Shown here one piece after another: positions 17,901 to 26,472 of a stretch of 64,000 bases of DNA (within the stretch, counting starts at the first letter, position 1; the number at the start of each line of letters is the position of its first letter). The position numbers and the translations under genes are program-made. The notes beneath the pieces are model-generated. The model did not search any database. It had not been told where the DNA came from and worked only from the letters and a program-made list of their open reading frames with translations. This stretch comes from Flavobacterium sp. MFBS3-15 (lineage in GTDB: Bacteria > Bacteroidota > Bacteroidia > Flavobacteriales > Flavobacteriaceae). Location of the stretch: positions 62,001 through 126,000 of the forward strand of contig NZ_JAPCHV010000010.1 of assembly GCF_026107645.2 (NCBI RefSeq), in the 5' to 3' direction.

Positions 17901-18566
17901 TTATATAGCAAAGGTTGAGAATGCACCAAACATAACTATTGAAATCAGCAAAATGAAAAGCAGGAAACCCCTTATGTCTTTTATGCTTCTCCCTTCTTTG
18001 AGCACGAGGCGGGCAAATGCGGGCGACACCAGCAGGAGTAGGGCAACGATTGCCATACAGGCAAGGGCCGGCAGTGGTGAAAACGGAAACGCTTTTTCAG
18101 GAGTGGTGCTTTGCATATTAAAAAGCACAGTACCGATGAACAGCAGGTTCCATAGTACTATAAAGGCTATTGCGAAGGGTTTTTTGACAGGGAAACCGCC
18201 CGAGGCCTGTAGTTGGCGGATTTCTTTTTCTCTTTGTGAAGTGTTGGGTGAACGGCCGTTTGCTTTGTTGTCAAAGCCTGCTGCCTCGATTTGCTGCCTC
18301 AGCCGGTACGCAGTTCCCTTAAAGGGCATGAAAATGATTTTGTCATTATAGCTTGGCACGTTGTGGCAGATTCGCAGGCCATCGCCACTTATGGCGGATA
18401 GGCTGTACGAGTCAAGTGAGGTAACGTCTTCAGCGAGAAAAACGAATTTGCCCAGGAGGCCGGCATTGAGTTCCAATACCCCATTCTGCAAAGTAAGGGT
18501 AACGAGTGGCCATGTTGCTTTGCTGCGGCCTATGTAGGCGCCCCCTCTTATCTTCAATTCGTTCAT
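17901..18566 (-). CDS. Unknown protein with three C-terminal membrane helices
   Basis: 221 residues, not assigned to a family. The N-terminal ~100 residues are cytosolic and beta-like (LKIRGGAYIGRSKATWPLVTLTL... VPSYNDKIIFMPFKGTAYRL), resembling a small PH-type or regulatory fold. A basic, Ser/Gln-rich linker (DNKANGRSPNTSQREKEIRQL) precedes three hydrophobic segments (AIAFIVLWNLLFIGTVLF; PLPALACMAIVALLLLV; FLLFILLISIVMFGAFSTF). It is separated from the alpha/beta hydrolase by a hairpin and is probably its own transcript. Confidence 0.6.
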   Translation of the reverse strand: MNELKIRGGAYIGRSKATWPLVTLTLQNGVLELNAGLLGKFVFLAEDVTSLDSYSLSAISGDGLRICHNVPSYNDKIIFMPFKGTAYRLRQQIEAAGFDNKANGRSPNTSQREKEIRQLQASGGFPVKKPFAIAFIVLWNLLFIGTVLFNMQSTTPEKAFPFSPLPALACMAIVALLLLVSPAFARLVLKEGRSIKDIRGFLLFILLISIVMFGAFSTFAI

Positions 18567-18581
18567 GGTCAGTTCTTAAAA

Positions 18582-18612
18582 TAAAAAACCACGATAAAAG
18601 TTATCGCGGTTG
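18582..18612 (-). terminator. Terminator after the alpha/beta hydrolase
   Basis: AACC-x-CGATAA pairs with TTATCG-x-GGTT (18587-18611, one mismatched pair) around a 3-base loop, and on the minus strand the stem runs into TTTTTTATTTT. Confidence 0.7.
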
Positions 18613-18617
18613 GTATC

Positions 18618-19406
18618 CTATAAATCCTGTGTCAGCAAATTATGGGCGGTGTCCAGCTTCTTCAGCCATTCATGCATCAGCCTGTTGAATTCATTGGGGT
18701 GCTCCATCATGGCGGCATGCCCGCACTTGTCTATCCATGACAGGGTAGAGTTAGGCAGCAGCTTGTGGAATTCCTCCGCCACATCCGGCGGTGTCACGGT
18801 GTCGTTCTTTCCCCAGATGATGCAGGTGGGCACATGCATTTTCGGCAGGTCCTTGGCCATATTGTGGCGTATAGCGCTCTTAGCTATAGTAAGGGTCTTG
18901 ATGAGCTTCATGCGGTCATTGGCCATGGTATACACCTCTTCAATAATCTCATCGGTGGCTACCGCGGGGTCGTAAAACACATCCTGCGCCTTTTTCCTGA
19001 TGTAGTCGCGGTCGCCGCGGCGCGGGTAGCTGTCGCCCATGGCGCTCTCGTACAGCCCCGAGCTTCCGGTAATGATAAGCCCCAGCATCTTCTCCGGGTA
19101 CATCTTGGTATGGTAAAGCGCAATATGTCCGCCAAGGGAATTGCCTAAAAGGATAACGCGGTCAAATCCTTTATACGTAATAAAGTCCTTTACCCATTTG
19201 GCAAAAGCCTTTACGTTGGTTTTCAGTATGCTTTGTGTGTAAATGGGCAATTCGGGAATAACCACTTTATAGCCGTGCTTCGGAAAGTATTCCGCTACCC
19301 CTCCAAAATTACTAAGCCCGCCCATAAGGCCGTGTAGGATAATTATCGGGGTGCCTTCTCCGGCTTCAAAATAAGTGTATTTGCCGTCTTTTATCTTGTC
19401 TTGCAT
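18618..19406 (-). CDS. Alpha/beta hydrolase
   Basis: 262 residues from ATG 19406 (MQDKIKDGKYTYFEAGEGTP); a start at 19421 adds five residues. Oxyanion segment HGLMGG, nucleophile elbow GNSLGGH, an acid within WGKNDTVTPPDVAE and a terminal GHAAMMEHP histidine give a complete Ser-Asp-His triad; the cap region lies between residues ~120 and 190. The substrate is unknown; family neighbours include esterases and C-C hydrolases. It precedes the dcw cluster in the opposite direction, an arrangement I recall from other Flavobacteria. The region between its start and mraZ (19407-19863) holds MraZ-type sites but no supported gene. Confidence 0.9.
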   Translation of the reverse strand: MQDKIKDGKYTYFEAGEGTPIIILHGLMGGLSNFGGVAEYFPKHGYKVVIPELPIYTQSILKTNVKAFAKWVKDFITYKGFDRVILLGNSLGGHIALYHTKMYPEKMLGLIITGSSGLYESAMGDSYPRRGDRDYIRKKAQDVFYDPAVATDEIIEEVYTMANDRMKLIKTLTIAKSAIRHNMAKDLPKMHVPTCIIWGKNDTVTPPDVAEEFHKLLPNSTLSWIDKCGHAAMMEHPNEFNRLMHEWLKKLDTAHNLLTQDL

Positions 19407-19606
19407 GTTGGTTGTGTACAAAAATCGAGTATCAGGACAAATATAGGACTTTATGGCTTATAAAGAAATGCGGGGCATAATATTTAATAAAGCATTATGC
19501 ATGCATATTGATTTGTAGTGAAAGAAATGAGCTTACGGCAAACAGGGGGGATTTACAATCGGGTAATGATATGAAGGCAGTTTCAGGCGTTAAAATACTA
19601 TTAAAC

Positions 19607-19621
19607 TCCCACGGTCTCCCA
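19607..19621 (-). promoter_or_regulatory. Inverted pair of MraZ-type boxes
   Basis: On the minus strand this reads TGGGA-N5-TGGGA (TCCCA at 19607-19611 and 19617-19621 on plus): two boxes at the 10-base period known for MraZ operators, about 190 bases from the main operator and in the opposite direction. Confidence 0.45.
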
Positions 19622-19763
19622 CTTGCGACGAATTTTTTGGATTTTTCAATAAGATTGTTAACTCCCCTTAAAAAATTACAGACTTTCAAAGCATTTTTTT
19701 TAAACACTAAAATTTCTGCATCCTTTTGGATATTCAGGGAGTAGTTGGAATTTCTCACAAAGT

Positions 19764-19836
19764 GGGTTTTGAAACCAAAACTTATTAACAAAGTAGGGGA
19801 AAGTGGGAAAAAGTGGAGATATATTCCATATATTTG
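19764..19836 (+). promoter_or_regulatory. mraZ promoter with overlapping MraZ operator
   Basis: Three boxes at exact 10-base period, TAGGG (19794), TGGGA (19804) and TGGAG (19814), match the MraZ operator (TGGGN repeats with 5-base spacers); a fourth, TGGGT at 19764, is in phase 30 bases upstream. Just downstream TATATTTG (19829-19836) is a perfect TAnnTTTG -7 box. The boxes thus cover the -33 region, so MraZ bound there would block polymerase: autorepression of the whole cluster. Confidence 0.75.
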
Positions 19837-19863
19837 CTCAAAATCAACCCGAAAGGTAACTCA

Positions 19864-20337
19864 TTGAAAGTCATAACAGGAACATACGAGTGTAAGGCTG
19901 ATGCGAAGGGCAGGATAGCGATTCCGGCGCCTTTGAAGAAGCAGCTGGCAGGAAGCCTCGAGGAGGGCTTTATCCTGAAGCGTTCTGTTTTCCAGCCGTG
20001 CCTTGAACTGTACCCGATGGCGGAATGGAACAAGATGATGGCAAAGATCAATAAGCTGAACCGTTTCGTGAAAAAGAACAATGACTTCATCCGCAGGTTT
20101 ACAGCCGGGGTGAAAGAGGTGGAGATTGATGCGGCGGGAAGGATGCTGATTGCAAAAGACCTGCTGGTGTTTTCGGGTATTGAGGGTAATGTGGTGCTGT
20201 CGTCGGCAGTGAACATTGTCGAGATTTGGGACAAAGATAAGTATGAACAGTCGATTGACGGCTCAGATATAGACTTTGCTGACCTTGCGGAAGACGTAAT
20301 GGGTGGCTTAAATGACGATGAGGATGGAATATCATAA
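19864..20337 (+). CDS. mraZ: Transcriptional regulator MraZ
   Basis: 157 residues from TTG 19864 (MKVITGTYECKADAKGR). The open frame extends to an ATG at 19813, but that ATG lies within the operator and upstream of the -7 box, so it cannot be in the mRNA. Two SpoVT/AbrB-like domains are visible: TYECKADAKGRIAIPAPLKK and VKEVEIDAAGRMLIAKDLLVFSGI, each with the DxKGR/DxAGR turn that contacts DNA. MraZ assembles into a ring and represses its own dcw operon. It overlaps rsmH by 14 bases. Confidence 0.93.
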   Translation: MKVITGTYECKADAKGRIAIPAPLKKQLAGSLEEGFILKRSVFQPCLELYPMAEWNKMMAKINKLNRFVKKNNDFIRRFTAGVKEVEIDAAGRMLIAKDLLVFSGIEGNVVLSSAVNIVEIWDKDKYEQSIDGSDIDFADLAEDVMGGLNDDEDGIS

Positions 20338-21220
20338 CCCTGTATTGCTGAAGGAAACCGTTGACGGGCTTAATATTAAGCCTGGTGGCGTGTATGTGGA
20401 TGTGACCTTTGGCGGGGGTGGGCATTCCCGTGAAATAATGAAGAGGCTGGGGCCGGACGGAAGGCTTTTTGGCTTTGACCAGGATGAGGATGCGCAGGCC
20501 AATGTGATTGATGATGCCAGGTTTACCCTGATTCCGGAGAATTTCAGGTTCATAAAAAGGTACCTGAGGTTTCATGGCGTGAAGGAAGTGGACGGCATAC
20601 TGGCTGACCTTGGGGTGTCGTCGCACCAGTTTGATGTGGCAGAGCGTGGTTTTTCGACACGTTTTGAGGCAGAGCTGGACATGAGGATGAGCAAAAAGAA
20701 CGAGCTGAATGCCTTTAAGGTGGTGAATGATTATGATGAGGCCGACCTGAAAAGGGTGTTTGTGGAATATGGTGAGCTGAAGAATGGCGGGGCAATGGCA
20801 TCGGTCATTGTCAATGCCAGGAAGGAGCGCCCGATAAAGAACAGCAGCGAGCTGAAGCAGGTGCTGGGGAGGTTTTTGCCGGGGCATAAAAGCAATAAGA
20901 TACTGGCGCAGATATACCAGGCGATACGCATAGAGGTGAACCAGGAGATGGATGTGCTGAAGGAGTTTTTGGAGCAGTCGCTCGAGCTGCTGAAACCCGG
21001 GGGCAGGCTGAGCGTGATATCGTACCACTCGCTCGAAGACAGGCTGGTAAAAAGGTACATGCGCAACGGGATGTTTGAAGGAGAACCCGAACGCGACTTC
21101 TTCGGGAATTTCGAGGTGCCGTTCAAAAGCATCGAAAAGCTGATCATCCCGACGGACGGGGAAATAGCGCAAAACAACAGGGCCCGCAGCGCAAAGCTAA
21201 GGGTCGCCGAAAAGAAATAG
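20324..21220 (+). CDS. rsmH: 16S rRNA (cytosine1402-N4)-methyltransferase RsmH
   Basis: 298 residues from ATG 20324 (MEYHNPVLLKETVDGL); ATGs at 20312 and 20318 are alternatives in frame. Motifs: VYVDVTFGGGGHSREIM (SAM binding), GFDQDEDA, GILADLGVSSHQFD, a helical insert with DMRMSKKNELNAFKVVNDY, and VNQEMDVLKEFLEQ, then LSVISYHSLEDRLVK with the NPPY-like catalytic region. It N4-methylates C1402 in the P site of 30S. It overlaps mraZ, and a ~200-base repeat-filled gap follows before ftsL. Confidence 0.96.
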   Translation: MEYHNPVLLKETVDGLNIKPGGVYVDVTFGGGGHSREIMKRLGPDGRLFGFDQDEDAQANVIDDARFTLIPENFRFIKRYLRFHGVKEVDGILADLGVSSHQFDVAERGFSTRFEAELDMRMSKKNELNAFKVVNDYDEADLKRVFVEYGELKNGGAMASVIVNARKERPIKNSSELKQVLGRFLPGHKSNKILAQIYQAIRIEVNQEMDVLKEFLEQSLELLKPGGRLSVISYHSLEDRLVKRYMRNGMFEGEPERDFFGNFEVPFKSIEKLIIPTDGEIAQNNRARSAKLRVAEKK

Positions 21221-21255
21221 AATAAGGTTAAAACATAATGAATTTCCGCTCCACA

Positions 21256-21405
21256 CTCCCCTCTCCTTTGGAGAGGGGCCGGGGGTGAGGTCAAAATAAA
21301 CGTACTGATTGGACGTCCCGTCTCCCCTGTCATTGCGAGGAGGGACGACGAAGCAACCTTAGGGGGTCGGGGGGAGGACAAATAAGCGTCCCGGCTCAAG
21401 GGGTC
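21256..21405. repeat. Composite palindromic repeat, copy 1 (rsmH-ftsL gap)
   Basis: A hairpin CCCCTCTCC/GGAGAGGGG (21258-21278) with a GGGGGTGAGG tail is followed by CGTACTGATT (21301) and CGTCCCGTCTCCCC, and ends in GGGGGGAGGACAAA. The same order occurs at 29420-29535, so this is a mobile or recurring composite unit. In this copy the second hairpin is split by the 21331 element. Confidence 0.75.
21329..21362 (+). repeat. CATTGCGAGG-type interspersed repeat inside copy 1
   Basis: CATTGCGAGGAGGGACGACG followed by AAGCAACCTT. An inverted relative stands at 27941-27970 with two or three differences. It interrupts the CTCCCC...GGGGGGAGG hairpin that is whole at 29487-29516, suggesting it inserted later. 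Confidence 0.7.
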
Positions 21406-21424
21406 GGGAAATAAAGTCAAAACT

Positions 21425-21778
21425 ATGAAAGGCGGGGTAATCAATCTCTTAAAAGCAAAATATCTGGTAGACCAGGGGTCTGTGAAGAACTGGCGCTTTA
21501 TAGTGTTCCTGGTTATCGTAGCCATGCTGATGATCGCCAACACCCACGACTACGAGCAGAAGCTGTACCGCATTGGGGAGCTGGAAAACGAAGTGAAGAT
21601 ACTGAGGTCGGAGTTTGTAGACAGGCGCTCGGAGCTTATGGAGCTGAAGATGGAGTCGACCGTGTCGCGCAAAATGGAGGAGCGGGAAATATTCCCCTCA
21701 TCGGTGCCGCCAAAAAAGATAAAGGTAGTTGCTGAAAAAGAAAAGGACTTTTGGGATAAGCTAAAGGTATGGGAGTAG
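21425..21778 (+). CDS. ftsL: FtsL-like cell division protein
   Basis: 117 residues. A short cytosolic start (MKGGVINLLKAKYLVDQGSV) precedes one membrane helix (WRFIVFLVIVAMLMIANTHDY) and a periplasmic coiled coil (ELENEVKILRSEFVDRRSELMELKMES), the bitopic layout of FtsL. Sequence similarity in this family is very low; position between rsmH and ftsI is the strongest argument. FtsL with FtsQ and FtsB activates FtsWI in septal peptidoglycan synthesis. It overlaps ftsI by 10 bases. Confidence 0.85.
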   Translation: MKGGVINLLKAKYLVDQGSVKNWRFIVFLVIVAMLMIANTHDYEQKLYRIGELENEVKILRSEFVDRRSELMELKMESTVSRKMEEREIFPSSVPPKKIKVVAEKEKDFWDKLKVWE

Positions 21779-23769
21779 AGGATAAAAAAACATCGTACAG
21801 GATTTACCTGGTAGCCTTCATGATTTTCGTGATGGCTATCCTTGTCTCTGTAAAGCTGATGAATATCCAGCTCGTGCAGGGCGACCACTACCGTGAGCTG
21901 GCGCAAAAGGGAACGGTAAAAAACTTCCCGCTCAAGGCCAACCGCGGCAACGTGTACTCGTCAGACGGAAGCCTTTTGGCTACGTCGATACCGCATTACA
22001 CTGTGCGCTTTGACGCCATGGCGCCTACCAAAGAGAATTTTGACAAGTATGCCGAAGGCCTGGCCGATTCGCTAAACGTGATGTTTGGGCAGCCTGCGGA
22101 ATATTACCACAACGAGCTGCGCAAGGCGCGCAACACGAAGAACAGGTATTTGCTGATTGCCAAAGGCCTTAGCTATACCGAATACCTGCGCGTGAAAAGT
22201 TTCCCGCTGTTTAGCCTTGGGGCTTTCAAGGGCGGCGTGATCACGGAGCAGAAGATAGTACGTGAACACCCTATCGGCCGCATTGCCGAAAGGACCATTG
22301 GATACGAGAGGATAGGCCATTCGGGCGAAAACCTTGAGGTGGGCATTGAAGGTGCCTTTGCCAAATACCTTAACGGGAAAGACGGCCGCCGCATGATGCA
22401 GAAGATCGCCAAGAACCAGTGGAAGCCGATAAGCGACGTGGATGAGGTGGAGCCGGTGGATGGCCTGGACATTGTGTCGACCATCGATGTGTACATCCAG
22501 GACATTGCCCACCACGCGCTGGTAAAGCAACTGGAGTACTATGAGGCCGACCACGGCTGCGTAGTGGTCATGGAAACGAAAACGGGGTACGTAAGGGCGA
22601 TATCGAACTTGGGCAGGAATACCGACGGTACCTATTCCGAAACCGTGAACTATGCGGTATGGGAATCGCAGGAGCCGGGATCGACATTCAAGCTGCCTGC
22701 GCTTGTAGCGTTACTTGAGGACAAGAAAGTAGATACCAGCAAGGTGTATGATACCCATGGTGGGGACATCACTTATTTTGGACGCCACGTGCGCGATTCG
22801 AAAAAAGGCGGGTACGGTAAAATATCGCTGGCAAGAGGCTTTGAATTGTCATCCAATACGGTGCTTGTGCAAGCTGTATATGAAGGTTATAAGGACAACC
22901 CTAAGCAATTTGTGCAGCACATTAATGATTTTGGGCTCAACCGAAAGCTTGGGGTAACGATAAAGGGCGAAGCGTCGCCAAGGATACCGCAGCCGGAAGA
23001 CCCAACGTGGTCGAGGATTTCACTGCCGTGGATGGGCTTTGGCTACGGGCTTAGCCTTACGCCGCTGCAAACGCTGACTTTCTATAACGCGATTGCCAAC
23101 AATGGCGAAATGGTAAGGCCGCTGTTTGTACAGGAGATAAGGGAGCGCGACAGGCTGATAAAGAAATTTGGGAAAGAAGTGATCAACCCAAAGGTATGTT
23201 CGCAGGAAACCATCAACCAGGTGAAGGCCATCATGGCGAATGTGGTAAAAAAAGGAACGGGTTCCAAGCTGTATTCGCCCAACTTCTCGATGGCGGGCAA
23301 AACAGGGACTGCGCAGGTGAACTACGGTGGGGGCAAGGGCGATGATATGTACTATTCCTCGTCGTTTGCGGGGTATTTCCCGGCTGACAATCCGGAGTAT
23401 TCGTGCATCGTGATCATCCATAAGCCGCATGTGGGCAAAGGGTATTACGGAGCTGACGTATCGGGGCCGGTATTCAAGAGGATCGCGCAAAAAATATATA
23501 CCGATGTGCCAAGCACCAACGAGGTGAAAAAGCTGGACAAGGCAATAAAGAAACAGGAGTCGCTGTATGCCTCCTATTACGACAAGCAGAATAAGCTGAA
23601 GGATGCCGTACCGAACACGATAGGCATGAGCGGCATGGATGCCGTGGCACTGCTGGGCAACATGGGGCTGAAGGTGCAGGTGATAGGCATGGGCAAAGTA
23701 AAAAAACAGTCGCTGGCACCGGGACAGGCAATAGTGAAGGATCAAACCATAATATTGGAATTATCGTGA
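21769..23769 (+). CDS. ftsI: Septal peptidoglycan transpeptidase FtsI (PBP3)
   Basis: 666 residues, class B penicillin-binding protein. One N-terminal membrane helix (IYLVAFMIFVMAILVSVKLM) is followed by the dimerisation domain (FPLKANRGNVYSSDGSLLATS) and the transpeptidase domain with S305-T-F-K308, S361-S-N363 and K511-T-G. A single PASTA-like domain closes the protein (NTIGMSGMDAVALLGNMGLKV ... VKDQTIILELS). It cross-links peptides at the division site together with FtsW. It overlaps ftsL by 10 bases and its TGA overlaps the murE ATG. Confidence 0.96.
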   Translation: MGVEDKKTSYRIYLVAFMIFVMAILVSVKLMNIQLVQGDHYRELAQKGTVKNFPLKANRGNVYSSDGSLLATSIPHYTVRFDAMAPTKENFDKYAEGLADSLNVMFGQPAEYYHNELRKARNTKNRYLLIAKGLSYTEYLRVKSFPLFSLGAFKGGVITEQKIVREHPIGRIAERTIGYERIGHSGENLEVGIEGAFAKYLNGKDGRRMMQKIAKNQWKPISDVDEVEPVDGLDIVSTIDVYIQDIAHHALVKQLEYYEADHGCVVVMETKTGYVRAISNLGRNTDGTYSETVNYAVWESQEPGSTFKLPALVALLEDKKVDTSKVYDTHGGDITYFGRHVRDSKKGGYGKISLARGFELSSNTVLVQAVYEGYKDNPKQFVQHINDFGLNRKLGVTIKGEASPRIPQPEDPTWSRISLPWMGFGYGLSLTPLQTLTFYNAIANNGEMVRPLFVQEIRERDRLIKKFGKEVINPKVCSQETINQVKAIMANVVKKGTGSKLYSPNFSMAGKTGTAQVNYGGGKGDDMYYSSSFAGYFPADNPEYSCIVIIHKPHVGKGYYGADVSGPVFKRIAQKIYTDVPSTNEVKKLDKAIKKQESLYASYYDKQNKLKDAVPNTIGMSGMDAVALLGNMGLKVQVIGMGKVKKQSLAPGQAIVKDQTIILELS

Positions 23770-25229
23770 TGGTTTTAAGGGATATTCTATACAAGACATC
23801 TATCGAGGCTGTGAAAGGCCCGACCGATATAGCCATCAGCAAGATGGAGTTCGACTCGCGCGCAGTGCAGCCGGGCGATGCGTTCATTGCCATAAAAGGC
23901 ACGCAGAGCGACGGCCATGCCTACATTGAAAAGGCTATTGGCCTTGGCGCTGTGGCTGTGGTGTGCGAGGAAATGCCTGCAACGCTTCACGAAAGCGTGA
24001 CCTATATCCTGGTAAAGCATTCGGCGGCGGCGCTGGCAACCATGGCGGCCAACTATTACGATAATCCGTCGCGCAGCCTGAAACTGGTAGGCATTACGGG
24101 CACTAATGGCAAAACCACGATTGCGACACTGCTGTACCAGCTGTTTAAGAATGCAGGTTACAAAACAGGATTGCTGTCGACCGTAAAGGTTATGGTGGCT
24201 GATGCAGAGTATCCGGCAACGCATACCACACCGGATTCGCTGGCCATCAACAGGTACCTGGCGGAAATGGTGAACGAAGGGGTGGACTACTGCTTTATGG
24301 AGGTGAGCTCGCACGGCATACACCAGCACAGGACAACGGGGCTGGAATTTGCGGGGGGGATTTTTACCAACCTGAGCCACGACCACCTGGACTACCACAA
24401 CAGCTTCGCGGAATACCGCGATGTGAAGAAGAGGTTCTTTGACGAGTTGCCGAAAAATGCCTTTGCATTGGTAAACGTAGACGATAAGAACGGCCTGGTG
24501 ATGCTGCAGAACACAATGGCGAAAAAGCTGACGTATGCGCTGAAGACCTATGCCGACTACAAAGCCCAGATACTGGAAAACCAGCTTTCCGGCCTGCTGC
24601 TGAAGATAAACGAGCAGGAGGTTTGGGTTAAGCTGATTGGAAGGTTCAACGCCTACAACCTGCTGGCCATATATGCGGCAGCGGTAAACCTTGGACTTGA
24701 AGGGCAGGAGGTGCTGAGGCTGATGAGCGAGCTGGAAAGCGTATCGGGCAGGTTCCAGTTCATCGTGTCCGATACGGGCATAACCGCAATAGTGGATTAT
24801 GCCCATACACCTGATGCGTTGGAGAACGTGCTGAAGACGATAGAGAACATCCGTACCCGCAACGAGCAGCTGATAACCGTGGTGGGCTGCGGAGGCGACA
24901 GGGACAAGACCAAGCGCCCCGTGATGGCAAACATCGCGTCGACCATGAGCGACAGGGCGATATTCACCTCGGACAATCCGAGGAGTGAGGATCCGGTGGA
25001 CATCATTGAGGACATGGAAAAGGGCGTAGAGCCGCAGAACTATAAAAAAACGGTGGCAATGGTTGACAGGCAGGCAGCGATAAAGCTGGCTTGCCAGCTG
25101 GCACAGCCGAATGACATTATACTCATAGCCGGCAAGGGCCATGAGACGTACCAGGAAATAAAGGGAGTGAAGTATGACTTTGATGACATGGCAACGGTGA
25201 AGCAAATTTTAGGGCAATTAAACAAATAG
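23769..25229 (+). CDS. murE: UDP-MurNAc-tripeptide synthetase MurE (meso-diaminopimelate adding)
   Basis: 486 residues from ATG 23769, coupled to ftsI by TGATG; a GTG immediately before is a weaker alternative. ATP loop G111-TNGKTT, carbamylated-Lys and Glu/His segments around YCFMEVSSHGIHQHR and FTNLSHDHLDYH. The C-terminal domain contains D402-N-P-R405 in SDNPRSEDP, the signature of enzymes adding meso-diaminopimelate rather than lysine, so the peptidoglycan should be of the mDAP type. Acts in the cytosol on UDP-MurNAc-L-Ala-D-Glu. The next gene follows after 6 bases. Confidence 0.97.
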   Translation: MVLRDILYKTSIEAVKGPTDIAISKMEFDSRAVQPGDAFIAIKGTQSDGHAYIEKAIGLGAVAVVCEEMPATLHESVTYILVKHSAAALATMAANYYDNPSRSLKLVGITGTNGKTTIATLLYQLFKNAGYKTGLLSTVKVMVADAEYPATHTTPDSLAINRYLAEMVNEGVDYCFMEVSSHGIHQHRTTGLEFAGGIFTNLSHDHLDYHNSFAEYRDVKKRFFDELPKNAFALVNVDDKNGLVMLQNTMAKKLTYALKTYADYKAQILENQLSGLLLKINEQEVWVKLIGRFNAYNLLAIYAAAVNLGLEGQEVLRLMSELESVSGRFQFIVSDTGITAIVDYAHTPDALENVLKTIENIRTRNEQLITVVGCGGDRDKTKRPVMANIASTMSDRAIFTSDNPRSEDPVDIIEDMEKGVEPQNYKKTVAMVDRQAAIKLACQLAQPNDIILIAGKGHETYQEIKGVKYDFDDMATVKQILGQLNK

Positions 25230-25235
25230 GCGTAT

Positions 25236-26471
25236 ATGCTATACTACTTATTCGAATATCTTGACAAGCAGCTGGATGTGCCGGGCACAGGAGTGTTCCA
25301 GTACATAACCTTCCGCTCGGGGCTGGCAGTGATATTGTCGCTGTTCATCTCCACCGTGTTCGGTAAAAAGATCATCAACTTCCTGCGCAGGCAGCAGATT
25401 GGTGAAACGGTGAGGGAGCTGGGCCTTGAGGGACAGACGCAAAAGGCAGGTACGCCAACCATGGGCGGGCTTATCATCATCATGTCGACGCTGATACCCG
25501 TATTGTTGCTGGCAAAGCTGCACAACATTTATGTGATGCTGCTCATTGTGACAACATTGTGGATGGGTACGATAGGCTTCATCGACGATTACATCAAGAT
25601 ATTCAAGAAGGATAAGGAAGGCCTTAAAGGAAAGTTCAAGGTAGTTGGTCAGGTAGGACTGGGGCTGATTGTGGGGTATGTGCTTTATTTTCACCCTGCG
25701 GTAACGGTACGCACCGACACTGCCGGGAATACCTACAGCACTGTAAGCACAACAGAGCAGACGACCATATCGCCAATGCCGAAAGAAGAAAAGTCGACAG
25801 CGACAACCATTCCGTTCTTTAAAAATAATGAGTTTGACTATGCCGAAGTATTGTCCTTCATGGGCGATGGCTATAAAGACTGGGCATGGCTGATATTCAT
25901 CCCAATCGTGATCTTCATCATCACGGCGGTCTCCAACGGCGCCAACCTTACCGATGGCATCGACGGGCTCGCGGCGGGAACCTCGGCCATAGCGGTGCTC
26001 ACGCTGGGGATATTTGCGTTCGTTTCGGGTAACATCATTTTCTCGAATTACCTGAACATCATGTACATCCCCAATTCGGGCGAAATGACGGTCTATATTG
26101 CCGCATTTGTGGGGTCGCTTATAGGCTTCCTGTGGTACAACACCTATCCGGCAAGCGTTTTCATGGGCGATACGGGCAGCCTTACCATTGGGGGCATCAT
26201 CGCGGTGCTGGCTATCGCGGTACGCAAAGAGCTGCTTATACCGGTACTGTGCGGTATCTTCCTGGCCGAGAACCTTTCGGTGGTAATGCAGGTGAGCTAC
26301 TTTAAGTACACAAAGAAGAAATATGGCGAGGGCCGCAGGATTTTCCTGATGTCGCCGCTGCACCACCACTACCAGAAAAAAGGCTACCACGAAAGCAAGA
26401 TCGTGACCCGCTTCTGGATCGTGGCGATATTGCTGGGTATTTTTTCACTGGTTTCATTAAAACTGAGGTAA
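25236..26471 (+). CDS. mraY: Phospho-MurNAc-pentapeptide translocase MraY
   Basis: 411 residues, about ten membrane helices. Motifs: [32 protein letters not shown] (catalytic Asp pair), [23 protein letters not shown] and [13 protein letters not shown]. It transfers phospho-MurNAc-pentapeptide to undecaprenyl phosphate, giving lipid I. An extra periplasmic stretch of ~60 residues rich in Thr/Ser ([20 protein letters not shown]) between helices 4 and 5 makes it longer than the ~360-residue E. coli enzyme; such an insert is usual in Bacteroidetes. The murD ATG lies one base past the stop. Confidence 0.97.
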   Translation: MLYYLFEYLDKQLDVPGTGVFQYITFRSGLAVILSLFISTVFGKKIINFLRRQQIGETVRELGLEGQTQKAGTPTMGGLIIIMSTLIPVLLLAKLHNIYVMLLIVTTLWMGTIGFIDDYIKIFKKDKEGLKGKFKVVGQVGLGLIVGYVLYFHPAVTVRTDTAGNTYSTVSTTEQTTISPMPKEEKSTATTIPFFKNNEFDYAEVLSFMGDGYKDWAWLIFIPIVIFIITAVSNGANLTDGIDGLAAGTSAIAVLTLGIFAFVSGNIIFSNYLNIMYIPNSGEMTVYIAAFVGSLIGFLWYNTYPASVFMGDTGSLTIGGIIAVLAIAVRKELLIPVLCGIFLAENLSVVMQVSYFKYTKKKYGEGRRIFLMSPLHHHYQKKGYHESKIVTRFWIVAILLGIFSLVSLKLR

Positions 26472-26472
26472 G

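Noticed and set aside
17664..17918. Plus-strand frame of 84 codons upstream of engB
   Set aside because: No recognised domain, odd residue composition, and it overlaps the 3' end of a supported minus-strand gene.
19495..19791. Minus-strand frame of 98 codons upstream of mraZ
   Set aside because: No family likeness and poor composition, and it runs through the operator region; more likely chance.
19813..19863. ATG 19813 as mraZ start (17 more residues)
   Set aside because: It lies inside the MraZ boxes and upstream of the TATATTTG promoter element; the conserved protein starts at MKVITGTYECKADAKGR from TTG 19864.
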